Assembly (NCBI RefSeq): GCF_030813715.1
Contig: NZ_JAUSUZ010000001.1
Coordinates: 4,774,001-4,838,000, forward strand
Length of the DNA stretch: 64,000 nt
Direction: 5' to 3'
Source: Catenuloplanes indicus
GTDB lineage: Bacteria; Actinomycetota; Actinomycetes; Mycobacteriales; Micromonosporaceae
Shown here piece after piece: positions 17,528 to 25,622 of this stretch. A program made the position numbers and the translations under genes. The notes under the pieces are model-generated. The model was not told where the DNA came from, searched no databases, and was given only the letters and a program-made list of their open reading frames with translations. Each line of letters begins with the position of its first letter. Within the stretch, counting starts at the first letter, position 1.

Positions 17528-17601
17528 ACTGGCAGGGAGGAGCGCCAGCGACGACCGGTGCCCGCGGGAGCATGCGGAGACCGGCCCGCCGGAAGTGGGA
17601 A
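17528..17601 (-). repeat. Intact partner of the IS-interrupted inverted repeat
   Basis: The reverse complement matches 15170-15217 joined to 16778-16803 over 74 bp with about five mismatches. The other copy is split exactly by the IS element, so this copy shows the pre-insertion sequence. Confidence 0.8.
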
Positions 17602-17634
17602 GATCAAGAATTTGATCCTGGGTGGGGTGCCAGG

Positions 17635-19266
17635 TCAGAGGTGCAGGGACTCCGGTGCGTGCAGGCGGAGCATGGTGGTGCCGATCGCCGGGGGGACGTG
17701 GTGGCGGGTGGCCAGGGAGACCGCGACCATGGTGGCGAACGCGAGTGGAACGGTCCAGGCGGCGGGCTGGGCTACGGCCTCGGCGGTCCAGCCGGTCAGC
17801 GGTGGGCCGAGCACCGTGACCAGGACGGCGGCCACGGCGGCGCCGCCGCCCACGATGATGCCGGCGGCGGCGCCGGGGGCGGTCAGGCCGCGCCACCAGA
17901 TGCCGAGAACCAGCAGCGGGCAGAAGCTGGACGCGGCGACCGCGAACGCGAGGCCGACCACCTGCGAGACGTCCAGCGACGCCACGTTGAGTGCGAGCAG
18001 CAGCGGGACCGCGCCGCCGATCAGCGACGCCAGGCGGAACGTGTGCACCGAGCCGCCGCGGCCGAGTACGTCGGTGGCGAGCACGCCGGCCACGCTGGTG
18101 AGCAGGCCGGAGCTGGTGGACAGGAACGCGGCGAACGCACCGGCCGCGACCAGTGCGGAGAGCAGCTGGCCGAGCAGGCCGGTGCCGATCGCGGCGCCGG
18201 GCAGCAGCAGCACGACCGCGTCCGTGTCGCCGGTGAGCAGCAGCTGCGGCGTGTAGACGCGGCCGAGGGCGCCGTAGATCGTGGGCAGCAGGTAGAACAG
18301 GCCGACCAGGCCCAGCACGACCAGCGTGGTGCGGCGGGCGGCGGCGCCGTCGCGGTTGGTGTAGAAGCGAACCAGCACGTGCGGCAGGCCCATGGTGCCC
18401 AGGAACGTGGCGAGGATCAGCGAGTACGTGCCGAACAGGCTGCCGCCGCGGCCGGGCAGCAGCCAGTCGAGGCCGTGCGCGGCACCCTCGACGGCCGGCA
18501 CCGGCGCACCGGCCGGGAACGACAGCTCGTCACCGGCCGCGACCGCGCGGGTGCTGCCGTCGGTGAACGTAAGCGTCGCCGGTGTCTCCACGGTCAGCAC
18601 CGTGGCCTGCCGGAACGTGAGTCCGTCCGCGGGCGTGACCGGCGGCCGGGCGTCGGACTGCCAGACCAGGACGAGGAAGATCGCGGGTACGGCCAGCGCG
18701 GTCAGCTTCAGCCAGTACTGGAACGCCTGGACGAACGTGATCGCCCGCATGCCGCCGAGCGCCACGTTCGCGGTGACGACCGCGAAGACCAGCACCGCGC
18801 CGAGCGTGTACGGCGCACCGGTCACGGTGGCCAGCGTCAGCCCGGCGCCCTGCAACTGCGGCACCAGGTAGAGCCAGCCGATGAAGACCACGAACACGGT
18901 GGCGAGCACACGCAGCCGGCGGGAGCCGAGCCGCAGCTCGCAGAAGTCCGGCAGGGTGAACGCGCCGGAGCGGCGCAGCGGCGCGGCCACGAACAGCAGC
19001 AGCGCGAGGTATCCGGCCGCGAAGCCGACCGGGTACCAGAGCACGTCCACGCCGAACTTCAGGATCAGCCCGGCCACGCCCAGGAACGACGCGGCGGAGA
19101 GGTATTCGCCGCCGATCGCGGCCGCGTTCCAGGTCGGGCTGACCATTCGGGACGCGACCAGGAAGTCCGAGGTGGTACGCGCCAGCCGCAGGCCGTAGAA
19201 GCCGATCGCGACCGTCACCGCGGTCATCACGACCACGGTCGGGATCAGGTACGGGTTAGGAGTCAT
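17635..19266 (-). CDS. Sodium/solute symporter (SSS family, ActP/MctC-like)
   Basis: A 543-aa, about thirteen-helix Na+-coupled symporter. Family features include the opening DFLVASRMVSPTWNAAAIGGEYLSAASFLG and the central LGTMGLPHVLVRFYTNRDGAAAR, characteristic of the acetate/pyruvate/monocarboxylate branch. A hydrophilic insertion (about residues 210-275, rich in Thr/Pro) is longer than in ActP. The gene overlaps the upstream small membrane-protein gene by 11 nt and ends the lytS-lytR-small protein-symporter operon. By analogy with BtsSR-BtsT, the upstream kinase may sense the same carboxylate; this is inference. Confidence 0.9.
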   Translation of the reverse strand: MTPNPYLIPTVVVMTAVTVAIGFYGLRLARTTSDFLVASRMVSPTWNAAAIGGEYLSAASFLGVAGLILKFGVDVLWYPVGFAAGYLALLLFVAAPLRRSGAFTLPDFCELRLGSRRLRVLATVFVVFIGWLYLVPQLQGAGLTLATVTGAPYTLGAVLVFAVVTANVALGGMRAITFVQAFQYWLKLTALAVPAIFLVLVWQSDARPPVTPADGLTFRQATVLTVETPATLTFTDGSTRAVAAGDELSFPAGAPVPAVEGAAHGLDWLLPGRGGSLFGTYSLILATFLGTMGLPHVLVRFYTNRDGAAARRTTLVVLGLVGLFYLLPTIYGALGRVYTPQLLLTGDTDAVVLLLPGAAIGTGLLGQLLSALVAAGAFAAFLSTSSGLLTSVAGVLATDVLGRGGSVHTFRLASLIGGAVPLLLALNVASLDVSQVVGLAFAVAASSFCPLLVLGIWWRGLTAPGAAAGIIVGGGAAVAAVLVTVLGPPLTGWTAEAVAQPAAWTVPLAFATMVAVSLATRHHVPPAIGTTMLRLHAPESLHL

Positions 19267-19630
19267 GCCGCTGCACCAGCGCGGTGAAGTCCTGATCGTT
19301 GCGTTCGGCCAGGTGCACGTAGGTCCAGCCGACCGCGAGCAGGAACGGGAACGAGACGCCGCCGAGCAGCAGCCACGGCAGGTTCACACCGAGGATCTTC
19401 ACGGTGGTGACGGACGGCGCGATCGCGAACAGCAGTGGCAGCCCGCCGAGCCCGATCACGACCACCACCGCGAGCCGTACGGCCAGCGCGAACTGGGCCC
19501 GGATCAGTCCGCGCAGCAGCGCCTCGCCGACCTGGTTCTGCTCGGCCAGGTCGATCCGGGCCCGGTCGGCGGCGCGCGGGCGGCCCACCTCGGCGAGCAC
19601 CACCCGGACGCGGGCCGGCCGGTCCGGCAT
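19256..19630 (-). CDS. Small SSS-associated membrane protein (DUF485-like)
   Basis: A 124-aa protein with a charged N terminus (DRARIDLAEQ) and two hydrophobic segments at about residues 50-68 and 83-102, ending with a short charged tail. Size, topology and position directly upstream of an SSS symporter match DUF485/DUF4212-type partners, but the sequence itself does not prove the family. It starts 1 nt after the response-regulator gene and overlaps the symporter by 11 nt. GGAA lies 8 nt before the ATG. It may aid symporter assembly. Confidence 0.8.
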   Translation of the reverse strand: MPDRPARVRVVLAEVGRPRAADRARIDLAEQNQVGEALLRGLIRAQFALAVRLAVVVVIGLGGLPLLFAIAPSVTTVKILGVNLPWLLLGGVSFPFLLAVGWTYVHLAERNDQDFTALVQRHDS

Positions 19631-19631
19631 G

Positions 19632-20387
19632 TCAGCGGTTCCAGTCCTGCTTGGCCGCGCGGACCAGGCGGTCCTTCAGCTCACGGGTGTGCCGGCGGGA
19701 GACGGGCAGCTCGGTGCCGTCGACCACCACGACGTAGCCGGAGTTGGCCAGCCGCAGCTCCGCGATCAGCCGCAGCTGTACCAGGTAGGACCGGTGGATC
19801 CGGACGAACCCGGCGTCGGCCCAGCGCTCGGCCAGCGTGGCCAGCGGCACCCGGACCAGGTGCGAGCCGTCCGAGGTGTGCAGCCGCGCGTAGTCGCCCT
19901 GCGCCTCCACCCAGCGGACCGCGGACCGGGGCAGCATGCGGGTGGTGCCGGCCAGCTCGACCGGGATCGTCGGGTCGTCCTCGCCGCGGGCCAGTGCGGC
20001 GCGCTGGGCCGGGATCACGCGCGCCTCGGCGACCCGGCGCAGCGACTCGGCCAGCCGTTCGGTGCGGACCGGCTTGCGCACGTAGTCGGTGACGCCGAGG
20101 TCGAACGCGTCCACCGCGCCGTCGTCGTAGGCGGTGACGAACACGATCGCGGGCGGGCGGGCGAACCGGCGCAGCACCCGGGCCAGTTCCATGCCGTCCA
20201 GGCCGGGCATGCGGATGTCCAGGAAGACCGCGTCCACGTCGGTGTCCCGCAGTAGGCGCAGCGCCTCGGTGGCGTCACCGGCCGTGTACACCCGGGCCAC
20301 CCGCGGATCGGTACGCAGCAGGTAGGCCAGCTCGTCCAGCGCCGGCGGCTCGTCGTCGACCGCCAGCACCCGCAGGAACGCCGTCAC
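19632..20387 (-). CDS. LytTR-family response regulator
   Basis: A 251-aa transcription factor. The receiver domain carries acidic residues at 11-12 and the phosphoacceptor Asp57 in VDAVFLDIRMPGLDG, with the switch Lys in VTDYVRKPV. Residues about 145-245 form a LytTR DNA-binding domain (VRWVEAQGDYARLHT, FVRIHRSYLVQL, LPVSRRHTRELKDRL). The GTG start overlaps the kinase stop (GTGA). It presumably activates its own operon, including the symporter, as BtsR does for its transporter; that is an inference from synteny. Confidence 0.94.
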   Translation of the reverse strand: MTAFLRVLAVDDEPPALDELAYLLRTDPRVARVYTAGDATEALRLLRDTDVDAVFLDIRMPGLDGMELARVLRRFARPPAIVFVTAYDDGAVDAFDLGVTDYVRKPVRTERLAESLRRVAEARVIPAQRAALARGEDDPTIPVELAGTTRMLPRSAVRWVEAQGDYARLHTSDGSHLVRVPLATLAERWADAGFVRIHRSYLVQLRLIAELRLANSGYVVVVDGTELPVSRRHTRELKDRLVRAAKQDWNR

Positions 20388-21592
20388 GCGCGTACGCCTG
20401 GGTGGAATTTGGGCACTCGCATGCTCACCTTCATTCCGGCGCCGAGGGCGGTCTCGACGACCAGTCCGAACTGGTCACCGAAGGCCGACCGCAGCCGCTC
20501 ATCCACGTTCGACAGGCCGACGTGCTGGCCGGAGTCGTCGGACTCCCCGGCCGCCTGTGCCATCCCGGCGACGAGTACGGCGGGGTCCATCCCGACCCCG
20601 TCGTCCTCCACCGTGATGTGGCACTCCGCCCCGGCGTCGCTGGCCTCGATGCTGACCATCCCGGTGCCGGGCTTGCGCGAGAGGCCGTGCCGGATCGCAT
20701 TTTCCACCAGCGGTTGCAGGCAGAGAAACGGGAGGCTCACCGGAAGGACCTCCGGGGCGATCTGCAGGCGGACCTGCAGACGGTCTCCGAACCGCGCACG
20801 CTCGATGGTCAGGTACCGATCGATCGAGCGCAACTCCTCGGCGAGCGTAGTGAACTCGCCGTGGGCCCGGAAGGAGTACCGGGTGAATTCCGCGAACTCC
20901 AGAATCAGCTCGCGGGCGCGTTCCGGGTCGGTCCGCACGAACGAGGCGATCGCGGTCAGCGCGTTGTAGATGAAGTGCGGGCTGATCTGCGCGCGCAGCG
21001 CCCGCACCTCGGCGCGGGCCAGCCGTTCGCGCGACGAGTCCAGCTCGGCCAGCGCGAGCTGTGCCGCGGCCCAGCGCGCGGTCTCCAGCGTGGCCTGCAC
21101 CAGCCCGGGCGCGGGCTGGCCGTCCGCGACCGCGACCAGCGCGGCCCCGGACCGGCCGTCCGGTCCGGTCAGCGGTGCCACCACGGCGCCGCGCACCACG
21201 CAGTCCATCCGGTCGCAGGGCAGGTCGTTCTGGCCGAGGACGGCGGAGCGGTTCTGCGCGATCGCGCGGGCACCGGCCGCGGCCAGCTGCGGGGTGTGGT
21301 GCGCGCCGCGGCCGTCCAGCCCGAGCAGGCCGTCGGTGCCGGTCAGCGCGAGGCCGGGCGCTCCGACCAGCGTGCGCAGGTGCCGGACCGCCTTGGCCGC
21401 GTTCACCCGGTCGAGCCCGGCGCGCAGGGGTTCCGCGGCCAGGCTCGCGGTGTGCAGCAACTGGTACGTGGCGCGCTGTGCCTCGGTGGCGATGCCGCGC
21501 CGCTGCCGGAGCCGGATGACCGCGGCGACCGCGGCGGCCAGCGCGCTGATGAGCGCCAGCACGGCCGCGGCCGTAGACAGATTTGCCCCCAC
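20384..21592 (-). CDS. LytS/YehU-type sensor histidine kinase
   Basis: A kinase of about 402 aa with one N-terminal membrane segment (VLALISALAAAVAAVIRL), a GAF-like middle region with two cysteines (PCDRMDCVVRG), and a His_kinase/HATPase module. The phosphoacceptor is in AQISPHFIYNALTAIASF; the N-box is QPLVENAIRHGL and the G-box DDGVGMDP. GTG 21592 was chosen because AGGA is 7 nt upstream. That ribosome site is in the loop of a 14-bp hairpin and the GTG is inside its 3' arm, so initiation may depend on RNA folding. The start could also be GTG 21625. Confidence 0.9.
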   Translation of the reverse strand: MGANLSTAAAVLALISALAAAVAAVIRLRQRRGIATEAQRATYQLLHTASLAAEPLRAGLDRVNAAKAVRHLRTLVGAPGLALTGTDGLLGLDGRGAHHTPQLAAAGARAIAQNRSAVLGQNDLPCDRMDCVVRGAVVAPLTGPDGRSGAALVAVADGQPAPGLVQATLETARWAAAQLALAELDSSRERLARAEVRALRAQISPHFIYNALTAIASFVRTDPERARELILEFAEFTRYSFRAHGEFTTLAEELRSIDRYLTIERARFGDRLQVRLQIAPEVLPVSLPFLCLQPLVENAIRHGLSRKPGTGMVSIEASDAGAECHITVEDDGVGMDPAVLVAGMAQAAGESDDSGQHVGLSNVDERLRSAFGDQFGLVVETALGAGMKVSMRVPKFHPGVRA

Positions 21593-21619
21593 CGCCGAAT
21601 CCTGACGGTGGGGGCAAAT
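21581..21619 (-). terminator. Hairpin: terminator of sugar transferase and cover of lytS start
   Basis: Perfect 14-bp arms ATTTGCCCCCACCG / CGGTGGGGGCAAAT with an 11-nt loop. On the minus strand it follows the sugar-transferase stop by 12 nt. The loop reads TCAGGATTCGG and contains the AGGA of the LytS gene; the LytS GTG is in the distal arm. It may act both as a weak terminator and as a translational gate. Confidence 0.65.
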
Positions 21620-21631
21620 TTGCACAAGGCC

Positions 21632-23197
21632 TTAGTAGGCGCCCTTCCGGGCCACGACGACGCCGACCGTGCGCCACAGGATGCTCAGGTCGTACGCCAG
21701 GGACCAGTTGTCCACGTAGTAGAGGTCCAGCCGCACCGCCTCGTCCCAGGAGAGGTCGGAGCGTCCGGAGACCTGCCACAGGCCGGTGATACCGGGGCGG
21801 ACCAGCAGCCGCCGCCGCACGTCGCCGAGGAAGTCACCGTCGTCGGCCGGCAGCGGGCGCGGCCCGACCAGCGACATCTCACCGAACAGCACGTTGATCA
21901 GCTGGGGCAGCTCGTCCAGCGAGCTGGCCCGCAGGAACCGGCCGGCCGGGAAGATCCGCGGGTCGTTCTTGACCTTGAAGAGCAGACCGTCCGTCTCGTT
22001 CATGTCCTGCATCGAGGCAAGCCGCTCCTCGGCGTCGACGTACATGGTCCGGAACTTCCAGACCTTGAACGTCTTGCCCTCGTGGCCCACCCGCGACTGC
22101 CGGAAGAACGCCGGACCCGGGTCGGAGATCTTGATCGCGATACCGATCGCCAGCAGCAGCGGCGACAGCAGGATCAGGCCGAGCCCGGCCGCCACCCGGT
22201 CCATCACGTTCTTGGCCAGCCAGCCGAGACCGGAGATGGTCGGCTCTTCCACGTGCAGCAGCGGCAGGCCCTCGATCGGCCGGATGTGCACCCGCGGACC
22301 GGCGATGTCGGTCAGCTGCGGCGCCACCACCAGGTCGATGCCGGTGCCCTCCAGCTGCCACGCCAGCCGGCGCAGCTCACCCGGCTCGGCGCTGGCCGAG
22401 CCGCAGAACGCGATCGTGTCCGCACCCACCTCGCGGACCAGCGCCAGCACGTCCTTACCGGCGTGCACCGGCACCGGCGTCTCCAGGCCCTTCGCGGCTG
22501 CGTAGCCGTCGGTCAGGTGGATCGCGACCGGCACCAGGCCGGCGGCCGGGCTGCGGGTGACCGCGGTGTAGACCTCGAGCGTCTCCGGCAGCGTGCCGAG
22601 CAGCACCATGCGCTGCGCGGCCGCGCCGAACCGGCGGCGGGACACGTGCAGGATCAGGCGTGCGACGTACCGCGCGAAGAGGATCAGCACGGTCGCGCCG
22701 ACCAGCGCGAAGCCGACCGAGAGCCGGGACAGGTCGGTCTTGGTGGCGAACGCGATGAAGGACACGCTGGCCGCGACCGTCACCGAAGCCCGGGTCACCC
22801 GTTTGAACTCATCGGTGCCGAGACCGAGGTAGCGGCGGTCGTAGGCGCCGTTGGCCCACAGCACGATCAGCCAGCCGAGCGGCAGCAGCACGTACGCCAC
22901 GGCCTGGAACCACGGCTCGCCGTTGTCCGGATCCTGGAAGCCCGAGGCCGCCTGCTCGAAAAGCGAGACCGCGATCAGGCTGGCGATCGCCGCGGCGCCG
23001 AAGTCGAGGAGGAGCAGCATGACCGTGTACGGCCGGTGCCACCGTGAGACGGTGCGTTTCGCCCTCGTCCAGGCCGAGCGTGGCACACCGTTCGTGGGCC
23101 GCTCGGGCGGAGTCGGTTGAATCTCGAACTCGTCGTACTGGGGCACGCTGTTGCTCCGGCCTGTTTTGACGACCGGGCGTTGGAGGCTCGTCGTCAC
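21632..23197 (-). CDS. Polyprenyl-phosphate sugar-1-phosphate transferase (exopolysaccharide initiation)
   Basis: A membrane enzyme of about 521 aa of the WbaP/exopolysaccharide polyprenyl glycosylphosphotransferase type. It has four N-terminal membrane segments, a CoA-binding-like domain (FCGSASAEPGEL), another membrane segment, and the catalytic bacterial sugar transferase domain: FFRQSRVGHEGKTF, VWKFRTM, SLDELPQLINVL, MSLVGPRP and RPGITGLWQVSGR. It moves a sugar phosphate from a nucleotide sugar to undecaprenyl phosphate, the first step of a capsule or exopolysaccharide unit. GTG 23197 has GGGAGGA about 10 nt upstream; ATG 23242 is also possible. Confidence 0.92.
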   Translation of the reverse strand: MTTSLQRPVVKTGRSNSVPQYDEFEIQPTPPERPTNGVPRSAWTRAKRTVSRWHRPYTVMLLLLDFGAAAIASLIAVSLFEQAASGFQDPDNGEPWFQAVAYVLLPLGWLIVLWANGAYDRRYLGLGTDEFKRVTRASVTVAASVSFIAFATKTDLSRLSVGFALVGATVLILFARYVARLILHVSRRRFGAAAQRMVLLGTLPETLEVYTAVTRSPAAGLVPVAIHLTDGYAAAKGLETPVPVHAGKDVLALVREVGADTIAFCGSASAEPGELRRLAWQLEGTGIDLVVAPQLTDIAGPRVHIRPIEGLPLLHVEEPTISGLGWLAKNVMDRVAAGLGLILLSPLLLAIGIAIKISDPGPAFFRQSRVGHEGKTFKVWKFRTMYVDAEERLASMQDMNETDGLLFKVKNDPRIFPAGRFLRASSLDELPQLINVLFGEMSLVGPRPLPADDGDFLGDVRRRLLVRPGITGLWQVSGRSDLSWDEAVRLDLYYVDNWSLAYDLSILWRTVGVVVARKGAY

Positions 23198-23526
23198 CTC
23201 ACCTACGTCCTCCCGCGTGACAGGTGCTACCCACCCGCCCATCGGGCCATGGGAAGCCCACCGCATCAGTTTCCCATGACTCCCGGGACGTGGCGGTGAC
23301 CCGGCAGACATTACGCTCCGTCGCTCGGTCCGGGAAACCGGCACCGGCCTGACGGCCGATGGTTCCTCGCTTCAGTGCGTGAGACCGGGACACTATACCG
23401 ACGGAACCGGTCTGCGAAAGGTCGCCGAAGCGCCGGATTCACGGGTTGAGACCGCATTGTTCTTCTCCTGGGCATTGGGGAGTCCTCGCAGGTCACGCTC
23501 AGATTGCGAGCGATTACTGTGGAGAT
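23198..23526. other. Intergenic region upstream of sugar transferase
   Basis: About 330 bp between the sugar-transferase start and the glycosylase stop, both on the minus strand. It is lower in GC than its surroundings and probably holds the promoter of the exopolysaccharide gene. I see no gene, repeat or RNA structure I can defend. Confidence 0.5.
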
Positions 23527-24387
23527 TTATCGCACGATTCGAGAAAGTCGGCGATCGGCGAGCGGTTTACCCCCGGTCTGACACGTGGGGCAGTACTGAA
23601 GGCTCGTATCCGCGAACGAGACCTCACGCACCGTGTCGCCGCAAACCGGGCACGGTAATCCGGTCCGCGCGTGCACCCGGAAACCGGAGCGCTTCTCGCC
23701 CTTCAGCTCCGCGGCCCGCTGGCCCACCGAACGGGTGACCGCGTCCGTCTCCACCGCGCGCATCGCCTCGAACAGTCGCGCGATCTGCTCGGCGGACAGC
23801 TTGTTCGTCAGCGCGAACGGCGACAGCTTCGCCACGTGCAGGATCTCGTCGGAGTACGCGTTGCCGATCCCGGCCAGGATCTCCTGATCGGTGAGCACGC
23901 CCTTGATCTGCCCGCGCCGGCTGGTGATCCGCGCGGTGAACGTCGCCAGGTCGACGGCGAGCGCGTCCGGACCGAGCCGGGACACACCCGGCACCTCGGC
24001 CGGGTCACGGACCAGGTAGGCGGCGAGGCTCTTCTTCGTACCGGCCTCGGTCAGGTCGAAACCGGAGCCGTCGTCCAGCCGTACCCGGACCGCGATCGGG
24101 CCCTTGCCCGGCTTCAGCGGCGTGGCGGCCGGGAACGACTCGCGGTAGTGCAGCCAGCCGGCCCGGGCCAGGTGCACCACCAGGTGAATCTCACCGCCGA
24201 ACGTGACGTCCAAGAACTTGCCGTGCCGGCCCGCGGCCGTTATCTCCAGGCCCGCGACCGCCGACGGCGGCGGATCGTACGTCTTCAGGGCGCTGATCGC
24301 GACGACCTCCAGGCGGTCGGCCGTGCGGCCCACCGCGCGCTCGCGAAGGTACGCGGCGAGCGCTTCCACCTCCGGTAACTCTGGCAC
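23527..24387 (-). CDS. Fpg/Nei-family DNA glycosylase
   Basis: A 286-aa base-excision-repair enzyme. The N-terminal PELPEVE supplies the catalytic proline and glutamate, Lys57 lies in GRHGKFLD, the helix-two-turn-helix is GIGNAYSDEIL, and a C-terminal zinc finger has CPVCG and YCPTC. Family members excise oxidised bases and cleave the abasic site. The Met of the void-filling triad in classic Fpg is missing: the equivalent segment reads VHLARAGWLHY. This points to a Nei-like or altered specificity. It is divergent from the glycosyltransferase at 24414. Confidence 0.92.
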   Translation of the reverse strand: MPELPEVEALAAYLRERAVGRTADRLEVVAISALKTYDPPPSAVAGLEITAAGRHGKFLDVTFGGEIHLVVHLARAGWLHYRESFPAATPLKPGKGPIAVRVRLDDGSGFDLTEAGTKKSLAAYLVRDPAEVPGVSRLGPDALAVDLATFTARITSRRGQIKGVLTDQEILAGIGNAYSDEILHVAKLSPFALTNKLSAEQIARLFEAMRAVETDAVTRSVGQRAAELKGEKRSGFRVHARTGLPCPVCGDTVREVSFADTSLQYCPTCQTGGKPLADRRLSRIVR

Positions 24388-24398
24388 GTCTCAAACGG

Positions 24399-24404
24399 TA
24401 GCGT
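24399..24404 (+). promoter_or_regulatory. -10 hexamer TAGCGT (leaderless candidate)
   Basis: It ends 9 nt before ATG 24414, with no Shine-Dalgarno between, which fits transcription starting at or very near the start codon. Confidence 0.45.
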
Positions 24405-24413
24405 CTTGGACCT

Positions 24414-25571
24414 ATGAAGGTCCTGGTCGCGCACAATCGTTACCGCGACGCCATGCCGTCCGGTGAGAACACGATCGTCGATCAGGAGATCGCTCAGCTG
24501 TCCGATGCGGGCGTCGAGGTGGTGCCGTTCCTCCGCAGCTCGGACGCGATTCCCGGGATGTCGGCGGCGAGCAAGGCGCTGTTGCCGATCTCGCCGATCT
24601 ACGCACCGGCCGCGCAGCGGGACCTGGCCGGTGTGCTCCGTGCACATCGCCCGGACGTGGTGCACCTGCACAACCCGTACCCGTTGATCTCGCCCTGGAT
24701 CGTCCGCACCGCGCACCGGCACGGCGTCCCGGTGGTGCAGACCGTGCACAACTACCGCCAGGTCTGCGCGCCCGGCCTGTTCTTCCGGGACGGCCGGATC
24801 TGCACGGACTGCCGTGATCGGACGTTCCCGCTGCCCGCGATCGTGCACGGCTGCTACCGGGGTTCGCGGGCACAGAGCGCGGTGATGGCAACCGCGCTCG
24901 CGGTGCACCGGCCGACCTGGCGCGCGGTCGACCGCTTCATCGCGCTCACCGGGGCGATCAAAGACCATTTGCAGGGGTACGGGATCCCGCCGTCGCACAT
25001 CGTGGTGAAGCCGAACGCGGTGCCGGATCCGGGCCCGCCCGCCGCGCCCGGCGACGGCTTCCTCTACCTCGCCCGGCTCTCCCCGGAGAAGGGCCTCGGT
25101 CTGCTGCTGGACGCCTGGCACCGGCACCCGGACGGCGCGCTCGGCACGCTGCGCATCGCCGGCGACGGTGAGCTGCGCCCGGCGGTCGAGGCCGCGGCGG
25201 CCGCACGCACGGACGTGGAGTACCTCGGCGTGCTGGACCGGAACGGCGTGCGCGCGGCGCTGCGGCGTACCGCGGTGGTTCTTGTGGTTTCCACCTGGCA
25301 CGATGTGCTTCCGACGGTGACGATCGAGGCGCTGGCCGCCGGCCGGCCGGTGCTCGGCAGCGCGCTCGGCGGCATTCCCTACCTGATCGGGGACGCCGGC
25401 TGGGTGGTGCGGGCGGACGCGGACGAGCTGGCCGCGGCACTGCCGGCCGCCCGGGACGGCGCGGCCGCGCTGACACACGCGGCGCGGGCACGGTACGAGT
25501 CGACGTTCCACCCGCGGGTGGTCACCCGCCGCCTGCTCGACGTGTACGACGGTCTTCTCAGCAATGTGTGA
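24414..25571 (+). CDS. GT4-family glycosyltransferase
   Basis: A 385-aa GT-B glycosyltransferase. The N-terminal Rossmann domain opens MKVLVAHNRYR with SGENTIVDQEI. The central part has a Cys-rich loop (CAPGLFFRDGRICTDC), found in a subset of GT4 enzymes. The C-terminal domain carries the donor-binding YLARLSPEKGLGLLLDAW and the E-x7-E-type region SALGGIPYLIGDAGW. It probably adds a sugar to a lipid-linked or surface glycan, consistent with the nearby polyprenyl sugar transferase. The acceptor is unknown. It ends 51 nt before the arylsulfotransferase start. Confidence 0.9.
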   Translation: MKVLVAHNRYRDAMPSGENTIVDQEIAQLSDAGVEVVPFLRSSDAIPGMSAASKALLPISPIYAPAAQRDLAGVLRAHRPDVVHLHNPYPLISPWIVRTAHRHGVPVVQTVHNYRQVCAPGLFFRDGRICTDCRDRTFPLPAIVHGCYRGSRAQSAVMATALAVHRPTWRAVDRFIALTGAIKDHLQGYGIPPSHIVVKPNAVPDPGPPAAPGDGFLYLARLSPEKGLGLLLDAWHRHPDGALGTLRIAGDGELRPAVEAAAAARTDVEYLGVLDRNGVRAALRRTAVVLVVSTWHDVLPTVTIEALAAGRPVLGSALGGIPYLIGDAGWVVRADADELAAALPAARDGAAALTHAARARYESTFHPRVVTRRLLDVYDGLLSNV

Positions 25572-25622
25572 GCGTATTCCGCGGCTTCTCCGGGAAAGGT
25601 GCGACTCGTGACGGGAAGCGGC

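Larger units (their letters stand above)
16778..17634. other. Gene-free repeat mosaic next to the IS
   Basis: No convincing gene is present in these 857 bp, despite long open frames that are an effect of high GC. The region holds the remainder of the interrupted inverted-repeat arm (16778-16803), a 25-bp tandem repeat (17032-17120), a long AT-containing imperfect hairpin (17199-17327), about three degenerate 66-67 bp repeats (17371-17540) and the intact inverted-repeat partner (17528-17601). A small hairpin GATCAA-GAAT-TTGATC at 17602-17617 lies just past the symporter gene and may be a weak terminator. Confidence 0.7.

Noticed and set aside
20402-23047. An 881-aa plus-strand open frame opposite lytS and the sugar transferase
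   Set aside because: It is the antisense shadow of two well-supported genes, with Arg/Gly/His-rich low-complexity translation.
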